From Nocardia panacis (GTDB lineage: Bacteria > Actinomycetota > Actinomycetes > Mycobacteriales > Mycobacteriaceae): DNA of 64,000 bases. The position numbers and the translations under genes are program-made. The stretch covers positions 558,001 to 622,000 of the forward strand of contig NZ_QZFU01000019.1 in the NCBI RefSeq assembly GCF_003598715.1, written 5' to 3'. The notes below the pieces were generated by a model. That model saw only the letters and a list, made by a program, of their open reading frames with translations, was not told the DNA's origin and did not search any database. This document shows positions 41,517 to 50,650 of this stretch, piece after piece. Each line of letters opens with the position of its first letter. Positions within the stretch are counted from its first letter, which is position 1.

Positions 41517-42674
41517 TCAGTTCCATCCCTTGGCGAGGACTGCCTCGGTGCGTTCGGCTCGCACCCGGAAGATGCCTCGGACCAGTGCGGGCGCCGCCAC
41601 CAGCAGCACCGTGACCGCTTGCAGCACCGTGACCAGGGTGAGCGGAATCCCGGTGGCGGCCTGCATTTCGTGACCGCCCGCGTTCAACGCGCCGAAAAGC
41701 AGTGCGGCGCAGACGGTGCCGACCGGATTGCCGCGCCCCAGCAGTGCGACGGTGATGCCGTCGAAGCCGAAGGAGCCCGCGATGCCATTGGTGAGCGGCA
41801 GATCGGTGCCGAGCACCATCTGGGTGCCCGCGAGTCCGGCGAGACCGCCCGCCAGCAGCATGGCCATGGCGTACGCGCCGCCGACATTCATGCCCGCGGT
41901 GCGGGCCGCCTCGTGATTCGCGCCGACCGCGCGCAGCCGGAATCCGAGGGTGGTCCGATTCAGCAGCCACCACACCAGCACCGCCGCCAGGAGCGCGATC
42001 ACCAACCCGAGATGCAGTCGGGTGTCGCCGAATCGCGGCAGTTGGGCGCTGTCGTGCACCACGGGGCTGATGGGTTCGCGCCTGCCGGGCCGCTGCAGGG
42101 GTGTGGTGGTCAGCAGCCAGGTGAGCGCGTACAACGCGACGTAGTTGCCCATGATCGTGCTGATGACCTCGTGAGCGCCGGTGCGCGCCTTCAGTATTCC
42201 GGCGATGCCACCCCAGAGTGCCCCGGCCGCGACGCCTGCCGCCATCGCGACCACCACGTGCAGCACCGGTGGCAGCCGCACCGCGAATCCGACCCAGCCT
42301 GCCGCCAGCGCACCCGCGATCAGTTGTCCCTGCGCGCCGATATTGAACAGGCCGGTCCGAAACGCCAAGGTCACCGACAACCCGGTGCAGATCAAAGGCG
42401 TTGCCGCCACCAATGTCTCGGCGATCTGGCTCGGCCCGCCGAACGCCCCTTCGAACAGCGCCCGATACGCCCCCGACACCGCCCGCCAAGACGCCGTCAC
42501 CGTATCCATCGGTCGCGCGAAGAAGTATCCGAGCGCCGCCGTCACCTCGGCATTGCCGACGATGATGAGCACCGCCCCGACGGCCAGCGCCAATACCGCC
42601 GCGAGCACACTGATCAGCAGATCCCGCGCCCCTCGTCCACGCAGGATCGCGGCCGGATCGAATCGCCTAGGCAT
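41517..42674 (-). CDS. BmpA-type ABC importer, permease 1
   Basis: The protein has 385 residues if started at the ATG at 42674, which overlaps the ATPase end by 8 bases; a GTG at 42683 or 42695 is possible. The conserved permease core is FRTGLFNIGAQGQLIAGAL and RAVGANHEAARTAGM, as in NupP-type subunits. About nine membrane helices. Overlap with the ATPase gene shows co-translation. Confidence 0.9.
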   Translation of the reverse strand: MPRRFDPAAILRGRGARDLLISVLAAVLALAVGAVLIIVGNAEVTAALGYFFARPMDTVTASWRAVSGAYRALFEGAFGGPSQIAETLVAATPLICTGLSVTLAFRTGLFNIGAQGQLIAGALAAGWVGFAVRLPPVLHVVVAMAAGVAAGALWGGIAGILKARTGAHEVISTIMGNYVALYALTWLLTTTPLQRPGRREPISPVVHDSAQLPRFGDTRLHLGLVIALLAAVLVWWLLNRTTLGFRLRAVGANHEAARTAGMNVGGAYAMAMLLAGGLAGLAGTQMVLGTDLPLTNGIAGSFGFDGITVALLGRGNPVGTVCAALLFGALNAGGHEMQAATGIPLTLVTVLQAVTVLLVAAPALVRGIFRVRAERTEAVLAKGWN

Positions 42675-44178
42675 CGTCGTCACCCCCGGAGCCACCGGCC
42701 ATCATGAGCCCCAACCGATCCCGAGGCGTCTGCGGTCCGACGATCCCGACGATCCGCCCCCGATACATCACGATGATTCGATCGGCCAGCGCGTAGATCT
42801 CGTCCAACTCCGAGGACACGATCAGCACCGCCGTCCCCTGGTCGCGTTCCCGGACAATGCGCCCGTGCACGAATTCGATCGAGCCGACATCGAGCCCCCT
42901 GGTGGGCTGGCCCGCGATCAAAACCGCCAGGGGACGCGACATTTCGCGAGCCAAGACGATCTTCTGCTGATTGCCTCCCGACAGCGACCGCACCGGTTCC
43001 TCGACCGATTGGGTGCGAATATCGAATTCGGCGACGCGCCGGGAGGCGTTGCGGCGCACGGCCGTTGGCGACAGGATCCCGCGGCGGGAGAATTCGGGCC
43101 GATCGACGAGATCGAGAACGAGATTCTCGGCGACGCTGAACGAGCCGATATACCCGTCGTGGGAGCGGTCTTCGGGCACGTAGCCGATACCGGCGGCCAG
43201 GTGTTGGCGCGGACCGAGCCCGGTCAGCTCCCGACCGCGCACCGCGATGGATCCGCGCACGGGCGCCCGCAGACCCAGCAGTGCGTGCACCAACTCCGAC
43301 TGTCCGTTGCCGACAACCCCGGCGATGCCGACGATCTCGCCGCCGTCGATATCGAAGGTGAGGTCGTCGACCACCACCGCGCCCGCCGCGTCCACCACGG
43401 TGAGTTCGCGCACCCGCAGGGCGGGTCCCCTCGGCGCGGCGGGCGTCTTGGCGACGACGAGTTCCACACTGCGACCGACCATCAGCTCCGCCAACTCCGA
43501 CTCCGGGGTATCGGGGGCGACGGTGGCCACCACCGCGCCGCGCCGAATCACCGTGATGCGGTCGGCGATCGCGGTGACCTCCCTGAGTTTGTGGGTGATG
43601 AAGATGATCGAGGCGCCGCCCGAGGCGATGGTGCGCAGCACGCCCATCAGTTCGTCGATCTCCTGCGGGGTGAGCACCGCCGTCGGCTCGTCCAGGATGA
43701 GCACCGAAACCTCGTGCGAGAGCGCCTTGAGGATCTCCACCCGCTGCTGCTCGCCGACCGAGAGCCGGGAGACGAGGGCATCGGGATCCACGGGAAGTCC
43801 GTAGCGCTCGGACAATTCGCGCACCCGCCGCCGGGCCGCGGCCCGATCGAGGACGAAGCCCTTGGTGGGTTCCCGGCCGAGCATGAGGTTCTCGGCCACC
43901 GTGAAGACCGGGACCAGCATGAAATGCTGGTGCACCATGCCGATTCCGGCGGCGATCGCGTCGCCGGGCGACAGCACGCGCAGCGCGCGCCCGTCGAGCA
44001 GGATCTCGCCCGCGTCCGGCTGCAGCAGGCCGTAGAGCATATTCATCAATGTGCTCTTGCCCGCGCCGTTCTCGCCGAGCAGGCAGTGGATCTCGCCGGG
44101 CGCGACCGCGAGGTCGATTCGGTCATTGGCCAGCAGGGAGCCGAATCGCTTTGTCAGGCCGCGCAATTCGAGCCGCAT
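42667..44178 (-). CDS. BmpA-type ABC importer, duplicated ATPase
   Basis: This 503-residue protein has two ABC domains, as in RbsA and NupO. The first has Walker A GENGAGKST, signature LSVGEQQRVEI and Walker B LILDEPTAVL. The second is degenerate at Walker A (VVGNGQSEL, no Lys-Ser/Thr) but keeps LSGGNQQKIVLAREM and AGQPTRGLD. That asymmetry is normal for this family. It starts 7 bases after the binding-protein stop and energises the two permeases. Confidence 0.93.
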   Translation of the reverse strand: MRLELRGLTKRFGSLLANDRIDLAVAPGEIHCLLGENGAGKSTLMNMLYGLLQPDAGEILLDGRALRVLSPGDAIAAGIGMVHQHFMLVPVFTVAENLMLGREPTKGFVLDRAAARRRVRELSERYGLPVDPDALVSRLSVGEQQRVEILKALSHEVSVLILDEPTAVLTPQEIDELMGVLRTIASGGASIIFITHKLREVTAIADRITVIRRGAVVATVAPDTPESELAELMVGRSVELVVAKTPAAPRGPALRVRELTVVDAAGAVVVDDLTFDIDGGEIVGIAGVVGNGQSELVHALLGLRAPVRGSIAVRGRELTGLGPRQHLAAGIGYVPEDRSHDGYIGSFSVAENLVLDLVDRPEFSRRGILSPTAVRRNASRRVAEFDIRTQSVEEPVRSLSGGNQQKIVLAREMSRPLAVLIAGQPTRGLDVGSIEFVHGRIVRERDQGTAVLIVSSELDEIYALADRIIVMYRGRIVGIVGPQTPRDRLGLMMAGGSGGDDDA

Positions 44179-44185
44179 TCCGGAC

Positions 44186-45274
44186 TCACCCGGCCGTCGG
44201 CTGTGCCTTGGATACCAGAGCCACCTTGCCCGAGGCGATATCGGCCGCCAAAGCGGTGATCTCGTTCTTCAATTCGGCGGGGATGGTGGCGTCGAATTCG
44301 TGATAGGGGGCCAGGCCGACGCCCTTGTTTGCCAGCGTGCCCACATAGGTGGCGGTGCTGAACTGTTTGGCATAGGCGTCGCTGACCGCCTTCTGCACCG
44401 CGACATCCATACTCTTCTGCACGCTGGTCAGCAGCGAGGCGCAGTATTCGGCGGCGCTCACGCAGCCGTCGGTATCCACCCAGATGGCGGTGACCTTGCC
44501 GCCGGCGGAGCGCGCGGCCTCCAGCGCGCCGAGTCCGGCCGGACCCGCGACCGGGAGCAGAATATCCGCGCCCTGGCTGATCAGGTCGTTGGCCTTGGTC
44601 TTGGCGGTGTTCTTGTCCTGGAAGTCATTGGTGATCACGCCCTGCTGGGTGGCCTCGTCCCAGCCGAGCAACTGCACCTGCTTGTTTTTGTGCTGGTTGT
44701 AGTACTGGATGCCCTCGGCGAATCCGTCCATGAAGATGGCCACGGTGGGGATATTGATGCCGCCGAAGGTGCCGACCTTGCCGGATTTGGTCGTCGCGGC
44801 GGCCAGATAGCCTGCCAGGAACGAGGGCTGCGCCGAATTGAACACCAGCCCTTGCAGATTCGGTAGCGGCGGATTCTTCACCGGATCGTAGCTGTAGTCG
44901 ACGATGGCGAACTTCGTCTCCGGGTTGGCCTTGGCGGCGGCGTAGGTGACATCGCCGTATTTGAAACCGATGGTGACGATGATGTCGCACTTCTGGCGGA
45001 CCATCGTATTGATATTCGTCGGATAGTCGTTGTCGGACTTCGACTCCAACTGGGCCTTGGCGATCCCGAGCGCGGCCACCGCGTCGGTGAGGCCCTTGTA
45101 GGAGGTCTGATTGAAGGATTTGTCGTCGAAGCCGCCCGAATCCGACACCATGCACGCCTTGAAACCCTTTGCGCCGGACTCGGATTTACCCTGATCGGCA
45201 GGTGGGGCGCCGCAGGCGGACGCGGTCAGTGCGAGCGCGCCCGCGACGGTGAGGATGCGCAGCAGCCTGCTCAT
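44186..45274 (-). CDS. BMP-family substrate-binding lipoprotein
   Basis: The protein has 362 residues from an ATG preceded by AGGGAGG. The lipobox LTASAC makes it a lipoprotein. The PnrA/BmpA family is recognisable from GGFDDKSFNQTSYKGL at the mature N-terminus and from GTFGGINIPTVAIFMDGFAEG. BMP proteins bind purine nucleosides or related compounds and feed them to the importer encoded downstream. It is the first gene of the operon, behind a strong hairpin leader. Confidence 0.92.
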   Translation of the reverse strand: MSRLLRILTVAGALALTASACGAPPADQGKSESGAKGFKACMVSDSGGFDDKSFNQTSYKGLTDAVAALGIAKAQLESKSDNDYPTNINTMVRQKCDIIVTIGFKYGDVTYAAAKANPETKFAIVDYSYDPVKNPPLPNLQGLVFNSAQPSFLAGYLAAATTKSGKVGTFGGINIPTVAIFMDGFAEGIQYYNQHKNKQVQLLGWDEATQQGVITNDFQDKNTAKTKANDLISQGADILLPVAGPAGLGALEAARSAGGKVTAIWVDTDGCVSAAEYCASLLTSVQKSMDVAVQKAVSDAYAKQFSTATYVGTLANKGVGLAPYHEFDATIPAELKNEITALAADIASGKVALVSKAQPTAG

Positions 45275-45301
45275 ATGTGCCTCCCTGAAATGCGGTACGC
45301 C

Positions 45302-45354
45302 GCAACCGATCCCACCGGACCGACCGCATGTCGCGATCCGGTGGGAGTAGTTGC
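45302..45354 (-). promoter_or_regulatory. Hairpin leader upstream of the BMP lipoprotein gene
   Basis: TCCCACCGGA (45310-45319) and TCCGGTGGGA (45337-45346) form a perfect 10-base stem, extended by outer GCAAC/GTTGC arms (45302-45306 and 45350-45354). It ends about 28 bases before the lipoprotein start on the minus strand. It could be an attenuator, a cis-acting RNA or an operator. It does not match a riboswitch I can name. Confidence 0.45.
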
Positions 45355-45596
45355 AGGAGTTTAAGCCGACAAATCGAGCGGCGTACCGGAATTCGCGAAC
45401 CGACCGGTTACGAAGCGGTCCGCGACGTCGGATCGACAGCGGCGACACCGGTCGAACACGCCCGCCGACCGGCGCTGCCGTATCCGAAATCACCCATATG
45501 CGAAATTTGGAATGATTCACCTGCCATTAGCCGTCCTGTGAGATCGCCTGTGTAAGCCATGGGGCATGAGTGAGCCGATGGCCAGTGAGGTGCAGG

Positions 45597-47216
45597 GTGA
45601 GTGAGCACGAAGAAACCACCGGTGGCGGTTCGAACGAGACGCCGCGCGCGGGTGTGAGCAGGCGCTGGCTGTTCGGCGCTTCGGCGGGAGCGGCGGTCGC
45701 CGGACTCGCCGTCGGCGCCGGGACGACCGCGGCGCTGAAGTCGAATCCGGAGGCGGCCCCGCTGTGGCCCCGCTCGGCCGACCTGCTCACCACCCCCGGT
45801 GCGTCCGCCGCGCCGCGGGTGGCGGGTCTGCACCTGCAATTCGGGGCCGACGCCGCCCGCGAGATCGTGGTCTCCTGGCACACCACCACCTCGGTGTCCA
45901 AGCCGGTGGTGCGGTACGGCACGGCCGCGGGGGGATTCGGCACCGAGGTCCAGGCGCAGACGCGCACCTATCGGGATGCCAAGTCCGGCACCGAGGTTCA
46001 GGCACACCACGCCCGCATCACCGGACTCACCCCCGACACCGAGTACGTCTACGCGGCCGGACACGAGGGTGCGCCGCCGGAACTGGGCACCATCCGCACC
46101 GCGCCCTCGGGTCGGGCGGCTTTCCGGTTCACCAGCTTCGGCGATCAGGGCACACCGACTCTCGGCAAGCTCGACGGCGGCAAGTACGTCAACGACAATC
46201 TCGGCTCCCCTTTCGCCGGGGATGTCACCTCCGGAATCGAGCGCGTCGCACCGCTTTTCAACCTGGTGAACGGTGACCTGTGCTACGCCAATATCGCCAC
46301 CGACCGGGTGCGCACCTGGGATGACTGGTGGGCCAACAACTCCCGTTCCGCGCGCTATCGTCCATGGATGCCCGCGCCCGGCAACCACGAGAACGAACTG
46401 GGCAACGGCGATATCGGCTACGCGGCGTTCCAAACCTATTTCGAGGTGCCGGAATCCGGTGCGGAAGGCCACGCCAAGGGGCTGTGGTACGCCTTCACGG
46501 TGGGCGGTATGCGGGTAATCGCCGTCGCCAATGACGACATCTGCTATCAGGACGCGGGCAACAGCTACGTCAAAGGCTATTCCGGCGGCGCCCAGAAGCG
46601 GTGGCTCGAGGCCGAGTTGGCCAAGGCGCGCGATGACCGCGGCATCGACTGGGTGGTGGTGTTCATGCATCAGACCGCCATCTCCTCGGCCGACAAGTTC
46701 AATGGCGCGGACCGGGGCATCCGCGAGGACTGGCTGCCGCTGTTCGACAAGTACCAGGTCGATCTGGTGCTGTGCGGACACGAACATCACTACGAGCGTT
46801 CGCATCCGGTGCGCGGCGCGCTCGGCACCGACACCCTGACACCGAAGCCCGCCGACACCCGCACCGATGTCGTCGACACCACCAAGGGCACGGTGCACCT
46901 GGTGATCGGCGGCGGCGGCACCTCCGCGCCGTCGAATCAACTGTTCTTCCCCGGCACGCAGTGCCGGGTCATCACGGCGGTCGGCGCGCCCGACGCCACC
47001 GGCAAGCGCACGCCGGTGTACGTGCTCGAGGACGCGCCGTGGTCGGCGTTCAAGGATGCCGAGCACCCGTACGGATTCTGCGCCTTCGATGTCGATCCGG
47101 GTCGGCCCGGCGGGCAGACCACGATCACCGGCACCTACTACGCGCTGACCGGTCCGACCAGCGAATTGAAGGTCATCGACCGCTTCACGCTGACCCGCCC
47201 GCGCTCCGACCGCTGA
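45597..47216 (+). CDS. Tat-exported purple acid phosphatase family protein
   Basis: The protein has 539 residues from the GTG at 45597. A twin-arginine signal (SRRWLFGASAGAAVAGLAVG, about residues 23-42) directs folded export. An N-terminal fibronectin-like domain (LHLQFGADAAREIVVSW) is followed by the metallophosphoesterase core with the full purple acid phosphatase set: TSFGDQG, NGDLCY, PGNHENE, FMHQTA and CGHEHHYERSHP. It binds an Fe/metal pair and hydrolyses phosphomonoesters at acid pH. It is divergent from the BMP importer, which may suggest nucleotide scavenging outside the cell, though that link is inference. Confidence 0.92.
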   Translation: MSEHEETTGGGSNETPRAGVSRRWLFGASAGAAVAGLAVGAGTTAALKSNPEAAPLWPRSADLLTTPGASAAPRVAGLHLQFGADAAREIVVSWHTTTSVSKPVVRYGTAAGGFGTEVQAQTRTYRDAKSGTEVQAHHARITGLTPDTEYVYAAGHEGAPPELGTIRTAPSGRAAFRFTSFGDQGTPTLGKLDGGKYVNDNLGSPFAGDVTSGIERVAPLFNLVNGDLCYANIATDRVRTWDDWWANNSRSARYRPWMPAPGNHENELGNGDIGYAAFQTYFEVPESGAEGHAKGLWYAFTVGGMRVIAVANDDICYQDAGNSYVKGYSGGAQKRWLEAELAKARDDRGIDWVVVFMHQTAISSADKFNGADRGIREDWLPLFDKYQVDLVLCGHEHHYERSHPVRGALGTDTLTPKPADTRTDVVDTTKGTVHLVIGGGGTSAPSNQLFFPGTQCRVITAVGAPDATGKRTPVYVLEDAPWSAFKDAEHPYGFCAFDVDPGRPGGQTTITGTYYALTGPTSELKVIDRFTLTRPRSDR

Positions 47217-47263
47217 CCTGCCGCGCACCCGGTGCGAAACGCGTTCACACGCCCTACAGTTGA

Positions 47264-47632
47264 CGCGAGCGCACCGGGTGTGGGGATTCGGGCACGGAGG
47301 GCGACCGCCGCGACTTCCCCTCCGGATCGTTCTTCGGTTTCGCCGACCGCGACTCGGCGACCAAGGTTTTCCAGAAGGATCGAACCCAGTTCGAAAGTCG
47401 GATCTGCGCGAACAACCCCGATGATGTCTGGCGCAGTGCGGGCGCGCCCGTCGGTCGGCTGTTCTGCTACCGCGACGAAGACCCGAACCTAGGCGTCCGC
47501 ACCTGCCTGCTCGCGCTGCGCGACCAACCGGACTATCTGGCCCAGTTCTGCACTGCGGGCCCCGACAACCCGGATCTGACCCCGCGCGACGAGGCCGGAC
47601 TGCTGACCTGGTTCCAACAGCACTATGCCTGA
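47264..47632 (+). pseudogene. Start-less coding remnant of a secreted-type protein
   Basis: The frame opened by a TGA at 47261-47263 runs 122 codons to the stop at 47630-47632 with clean protein-like sequence (SFFGFADRDSATKVFQKDRT, RICANNPDDVW, GRLFCYRDEDP, LLTWFQQHYA), but it contains no ATG, GTG or TTG that would give more than a short tail. It resembles the C-terminal part of extracellular domains seen in actinobacterial kinases or lipoproteins (GRL.CYR..., LLTWF). It is probably a 5'-truncated or frameshifted gene; a sequencing frameshift is an alternative. Confidence 0.5.
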
Positions 47633-47671
47633 CCTGTTGACCCGCGCCCACCCAACGTGCAGGGTGGGCGG

Positions 47672-48625
47672 ATGACCGGCAAAGAGGTTCGACTCGGAGT
47701 CGAGCTGACCAACCTCGACGGCCCGCTGTTCGACGGCGCGAACACCACCAAGCGCGCCCTCATCGACTATCTGGAGGCCGTCGCCGACCGGTTGATCGCC
47801 CAATTGCGCGACCGGCCCCTGTCCGTGCTGCGCATCCGTCCCGGACAGGAACCCTTCATGCAGAAGAACCTGCCCAAATACACACCCGAATGGGTGCATC
47901 GCACCACTGTCTGGGCCGAAACCTCCAAGCGCGAGATCTCCTACGCCCTCTGCGACGATCCGCGCACCCTGCTGTGGTTCGGCAATCAGCGCGCCATCGA
48001 ATACCACCCGACCCTCTACACCACCGACACCGCACGCGGACAGACCCATCTCATTCTCGATCTGGATCCGGCGCCGGATCAGCCGTTCCGCCAAGCGGTG
48101 CGCGCCGCCGAACTGGTCCGGCAGGCGCTCGCCGACGACAGACTGTCCGGCGCGGTGAAAACCAGCGGCGCGAAAGGGGTGCACATCTTCGTCCCGTTGG
48201 TCGCGGGGCTGCCGCCCGAGGATGTCGCCGCCGCCACCCGCGCGGTCGCCGCCCGCGCCGAACGCCTCGACCCGGCGCTGGCCACCACCGCCTTCATTCG
48301 GGACGACCGGGCGGGCAAGGTTTTCCTCGACGCCACCCGTTCCCATGGCGCCACCATCGTCGCCGCCTACAGTCCGCGCATCCGTCCCGGCGCGACCGTC
48401 TCGTTTCCTGTCGACTGGAATGATCTCGACTCGGTCCAGCCCGCGGATTTCACGCTCGCCACCGCGGTCGCCGCCCTCGACGGGCGCGACCCGTGGGCCG
48501 AGCGGATGCCCGCGCCGCAGACCCTGCCCGCCGACCTGGTCGCCGAGGGGCACACCATCCCCGTTGCGAGGGTCGCGGCCATGCACGAGGGCAAGCGGCG
48601 CGCCCGCGCCCGGCGCGCGGAATGA
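47672..48625 (+). CDS. LigD-type polymerase domain protein (NHEJ primase-polymerase)
   Basis: This 317-residue protein corresponds to the stand-alone polymerase domain of LigD. Catalytic Asp130 and Asp132 are in LILDLDP, the Ser/His loop KTSGAKGVHIF includes His171, and the third Asp220 is in VFLDATRS. It can extend or fill ends with ribonucleotides during double-strand-break repair. No ligase or nuclease domain is fused and no ku gene is adjacent. The ATG at 47672 was taken over an upstream GTG by comparison with the usual VELTNLD start region. Its 3' end is duplicated at 53.3-53.5 kb. Confidence 0.9.
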   Translation: MTGKEVRLGVELTNLDGPLFDGANTTKRALIDYLEAVADRLIAQLRDRPLSVLRIRPGQEPFMQKNLPKYTPEWVHRTTVWAETSKREISYALCDDPRTLLWFGNQRAIEYHPTLYTTDTARGQTHLILDLDPAPDQPFRQAVRAAELVRQALADDRLSGAVKTSGAKGVHIFVPLVAGLPPEDVAAATRAVAARAERLDPALATTAFIRDDRAGKVFLDATRSHGATIVAAYSPRIRPGATVSFPVDWNDLDSVQPADFTLATAVAALDGRDPWAERMPAPQTLPADLVAEGHTIPVARVAAMHEGKRRARARRAE

Positions 48626-48674
48626 AGACGTGTGCCAAATCTCGCAGTTTGCTGGGGTTTGCCTGGCGAGGGCG
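48539..48674 (+). repeat. Direct repeat, left copy (3' end of ligD-like gene and downstream)
   Basis: This segment, covering the last 29 codons of the LigD polymerase gene and about 50 bases after it, matches 53375-53504 with scattered differences and a 6-base gap. Shared stretches include GCCATGCACGAGGGCAAGCG and GTGTGCCAAATCTCG. The pair brackets the cutA-XRE-hemB-hemC module. Confidence 0.8.
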
Positions 48675-48839
48675 GGACGGCACGCCACGGCGGGGCGAAC
48701 AGTTCGATGCCGAAGCGACCCGCCGCGCTGATGAGGAACGCGCCCTGGCCGCCCGCAGGCCGGCCTTATCTACGGTCAGACTCCGTTCGACTGAGACGGA
48801 ACCCTGCCGGCCGCACCGGTCGGGGCCTAGTGTTGGCCC

Positions 48840-49175
48840 ATGACAGCGGCACGCGTGTGGTCAGTTACGTCAACAACTCCGACCGAAGAGGATGCTCAGA
48901 AGATCGCTCGAACCGTGGTGGCCGAACGGCTCGCCGCCGGCGCGGAGGTCACAGGCCCGGCAATGTCGGTTTTCTGGCACAACGACGAGTTGGGTGAAGG
49001 CCAAGAGTGGCGGGTGACCCTGAAAACTTCGGCCGCTGTCCGGGATCGGCTCGCCAACCGAATTCTGGAGTTGCACCCGTGGTCGGGCAGCCCCGAGATC
49101 ATTGCCGCTCCGGTCGAGTGGGCGATCAACCGTTACGCCGAGTGGGTCGAAAAGTTCACAGCTGCACAGGAATAG
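48840..49175 (+). CDS. CutA1-like protein
   Basis: This 111-residue protein follows the CutA1 pattern: EEDAQKIARTVVAERLAAGAEV, the FWHNDELGEGQEW segment in place of YWW.G.I....E, LKTSAAVRDRL and ELHPWSGSPEIIAAPVEW. CutA1 forms very stable trimers and has been linked to divalent-metal tolerance, though its exact role is unclear. The usual Cys of the RLAAC motif is Gly here, removing a proposed copper ligand. Its end overlaps the end of the convergent regulator gene by 20 bases. It lies inside the repeat-bracketed module. Confidence 0.8.
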   Translation: MTAARVWSVTSTTPTEEDAQKIARTVVAERLAAGAEVTGPAMSVFWHNDELGEGQEWRVTLKTSAAVRDRLANRILELHPWSGSPEIIAAPVEWAINRYAEWVEKFTAAQE

Positions 49176-50388
49176 GTGCCCGTGCGGCAGTGGCCCGGCG
49201 TGCGAGGTCTTCCGCACCCGCCACCCTCGCAGCAAGGGCGCGTTGAGCCGTCTCGCGGACACGGACGAGCGGCCGGACGGATGCGACATTCCCGGCGAGG
49301 GCGAAAGCCTGCTCGGCAGTGTCAAGCGCCTGAGCGCGGTCTCCTGCGTCGAGGTAGGCGTCCGCCAACCAGGTCAGGTACAGGGCTTTGTCTCTGGCCC
49401 AGGCGTCCGGGTACCCCTCGAGCGCACGCTGTAGTGGCGGAATGGCACGCTCGGGCCTGCGAAGGACCGACCAGACACGCCCCGCCATGATGTCGAGTTC
49501 TGCGTGGTTCATCCATGAGCACCAACTCGGCGAATCGTCGCCGCCATCCAGGCCCGAACGGGCGACATCGAGTGCCCGAGCGGCTCCACTCTCATCGCCG
49601 GCCGTGGCCAGTGACCACGCACGACGCGATTGCAGCATCGCCACAGCGGTGCCCGGCGCGCCCTGCCTGAGCGCGGCACAAGCGGCGTCAGCCGCCTCGA
49701 TCGACTCGGATTGCCCTGTCGCATAGGCGATGTGAACCAGCGAGTTCGCCTCCAGCTCACGGTTGCCGGACTCCCTCGCCGCGCGGCGACCGTAGTTGAA
49801 CAGGCCGAGCGCGATGTCATCGAATCCGGCGTCGAAGGCGGCCCAGCCGGCCTGTTGCGCTTGCTGTGCGGCCAGCTCGATAAGTTGGTCGGTGACCTCG
49901 AGCCGCCTGGAGGTGGCGCGGAGGATCTGTTCGGTTCGGGCCAGCTCGGTGAAGTATAGGTGGAAGGTGTCGCCGCCACCGTTCTCGCTGTCCAGGGCTT
50001 CCAGCGTTCTGAATTTCCGACGCATCCGTTCGACGTCGATTGCGCCGACGCGTACAAGCATCCGGCCGCCAAGCAATGGGGCAGCCAGTCCAGCAAGGGC
50101 GAGAAATTGTCTGCGCTTCGTGGCTTCGTCCTTGTCCGCATCACGTTTGGTCCGTCTCGGGTACAGCCCGAGGGATGCCTCCGAGTCACTACTCAACAGT
50201 GCCACGAGGGCTTGACGTGTTGCACGTCTGGGCCAGGCGATCTCACCGCATTCGATCCGGCTGATGGCCTGCTCGTCGGTAGCTGGTCGGTGACCCGTCG
50301 CGCGCTCGACATGGTCGCACACCAACTCGGCCAACTGGGCTTGCGTCAAGCCTGTTGCCAGCCGAAATGTCTTGAATTGCTCGTTCAT
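49156..50388 (-). CDS. XRE-family regulator with TPR-like C-terminal domain
   Basis: The protein has 410 residues from the ATG at 50388, preceded by GGGGGAG. An N-terminal Cro/XRE helix-turn-helix (residues about 5-65, FRLATGLTQAQLAELVCD then ATDEQAISRIECGE) is followed by a hydrophobic patch (FLALAGLAAPLLGG) and a long helical repeat domain resembling tetratricopeptide repeats (ALAAAFD, AWARDKALYLTWLADAYLDAGD, ALDTAEQAFALA). Such regulators often sense a small signal through the repeats. It is divergent from the hemB-like operon with a 262-base gap and is its likely controller. Confidence 0.88.
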   Translation of the reverse strand: MNEQFKTFRLATGLTQAQLAELVCDHVERATGHRPATDEQAISRIECGEIAWPRRATRQALVALLSSDSEASLGLYPRRTKRDADKDEATKRRQFLALAGLAAPLLGGRMLVRVGAIDVERMRRKFRTLEALDSENGGGDTFHLYFTELARTEQILRATSRRLEVTDQLIELAAQQAQQAGWAAFDAGFDDIALGLFNYGRRAARESGNRELEANSLVHIAYATGQSESIEAADAACAALRQGAPGTAVAMLQSRRAWSLATAGDESGAARALDVARSGLDGGDDSPSWCSWMNHAELDIMAGRVWSVLRRPERAIPPLQRALEGYPDAWARDKALYLTWLADAYLDAGDRAQALDTAEQAFALAGNVASVRPLVRVRETAQRALAARVAGAEDLARRATAARAPIPVQL

Positions 50389-50650
50389 CAGCTCCCCCCG
50401 CACGAGTCCGATGCGCCAATTTGCCTACAGTTTTGCGCTGTTCGCCAGCCTGGACAGCCGGAATGCTGAGATTCAGCCCCGCCGCCGGGAAGAACCCCGT
50501 GCCAAACGATTCCCCGGCGGCGGGTGCTCACCAAGCGATCCGCCTAGGGGGTGCGGTGAACACTGACGACTGCCCGATTCCCTGTACGTGCGGGCCGAAA
50601 GCGATTGATACCCAACCGAACCGATTAACCCAAATGAATGAGGAGGAACA

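Noticed and set aside
40443..44259. Very long plus frames (754 and 692 codons) opposite the ABC importer
   Set aside because: Antisense shadows of the permease and ATPase genes, Arg/His/Gln-rich with no domains.
45408..47651. 747-residue minus frame opposite the purple acid phosphatase
   Set aside because: Shadow of a gene with a complete metallophosphoesterase motif set.
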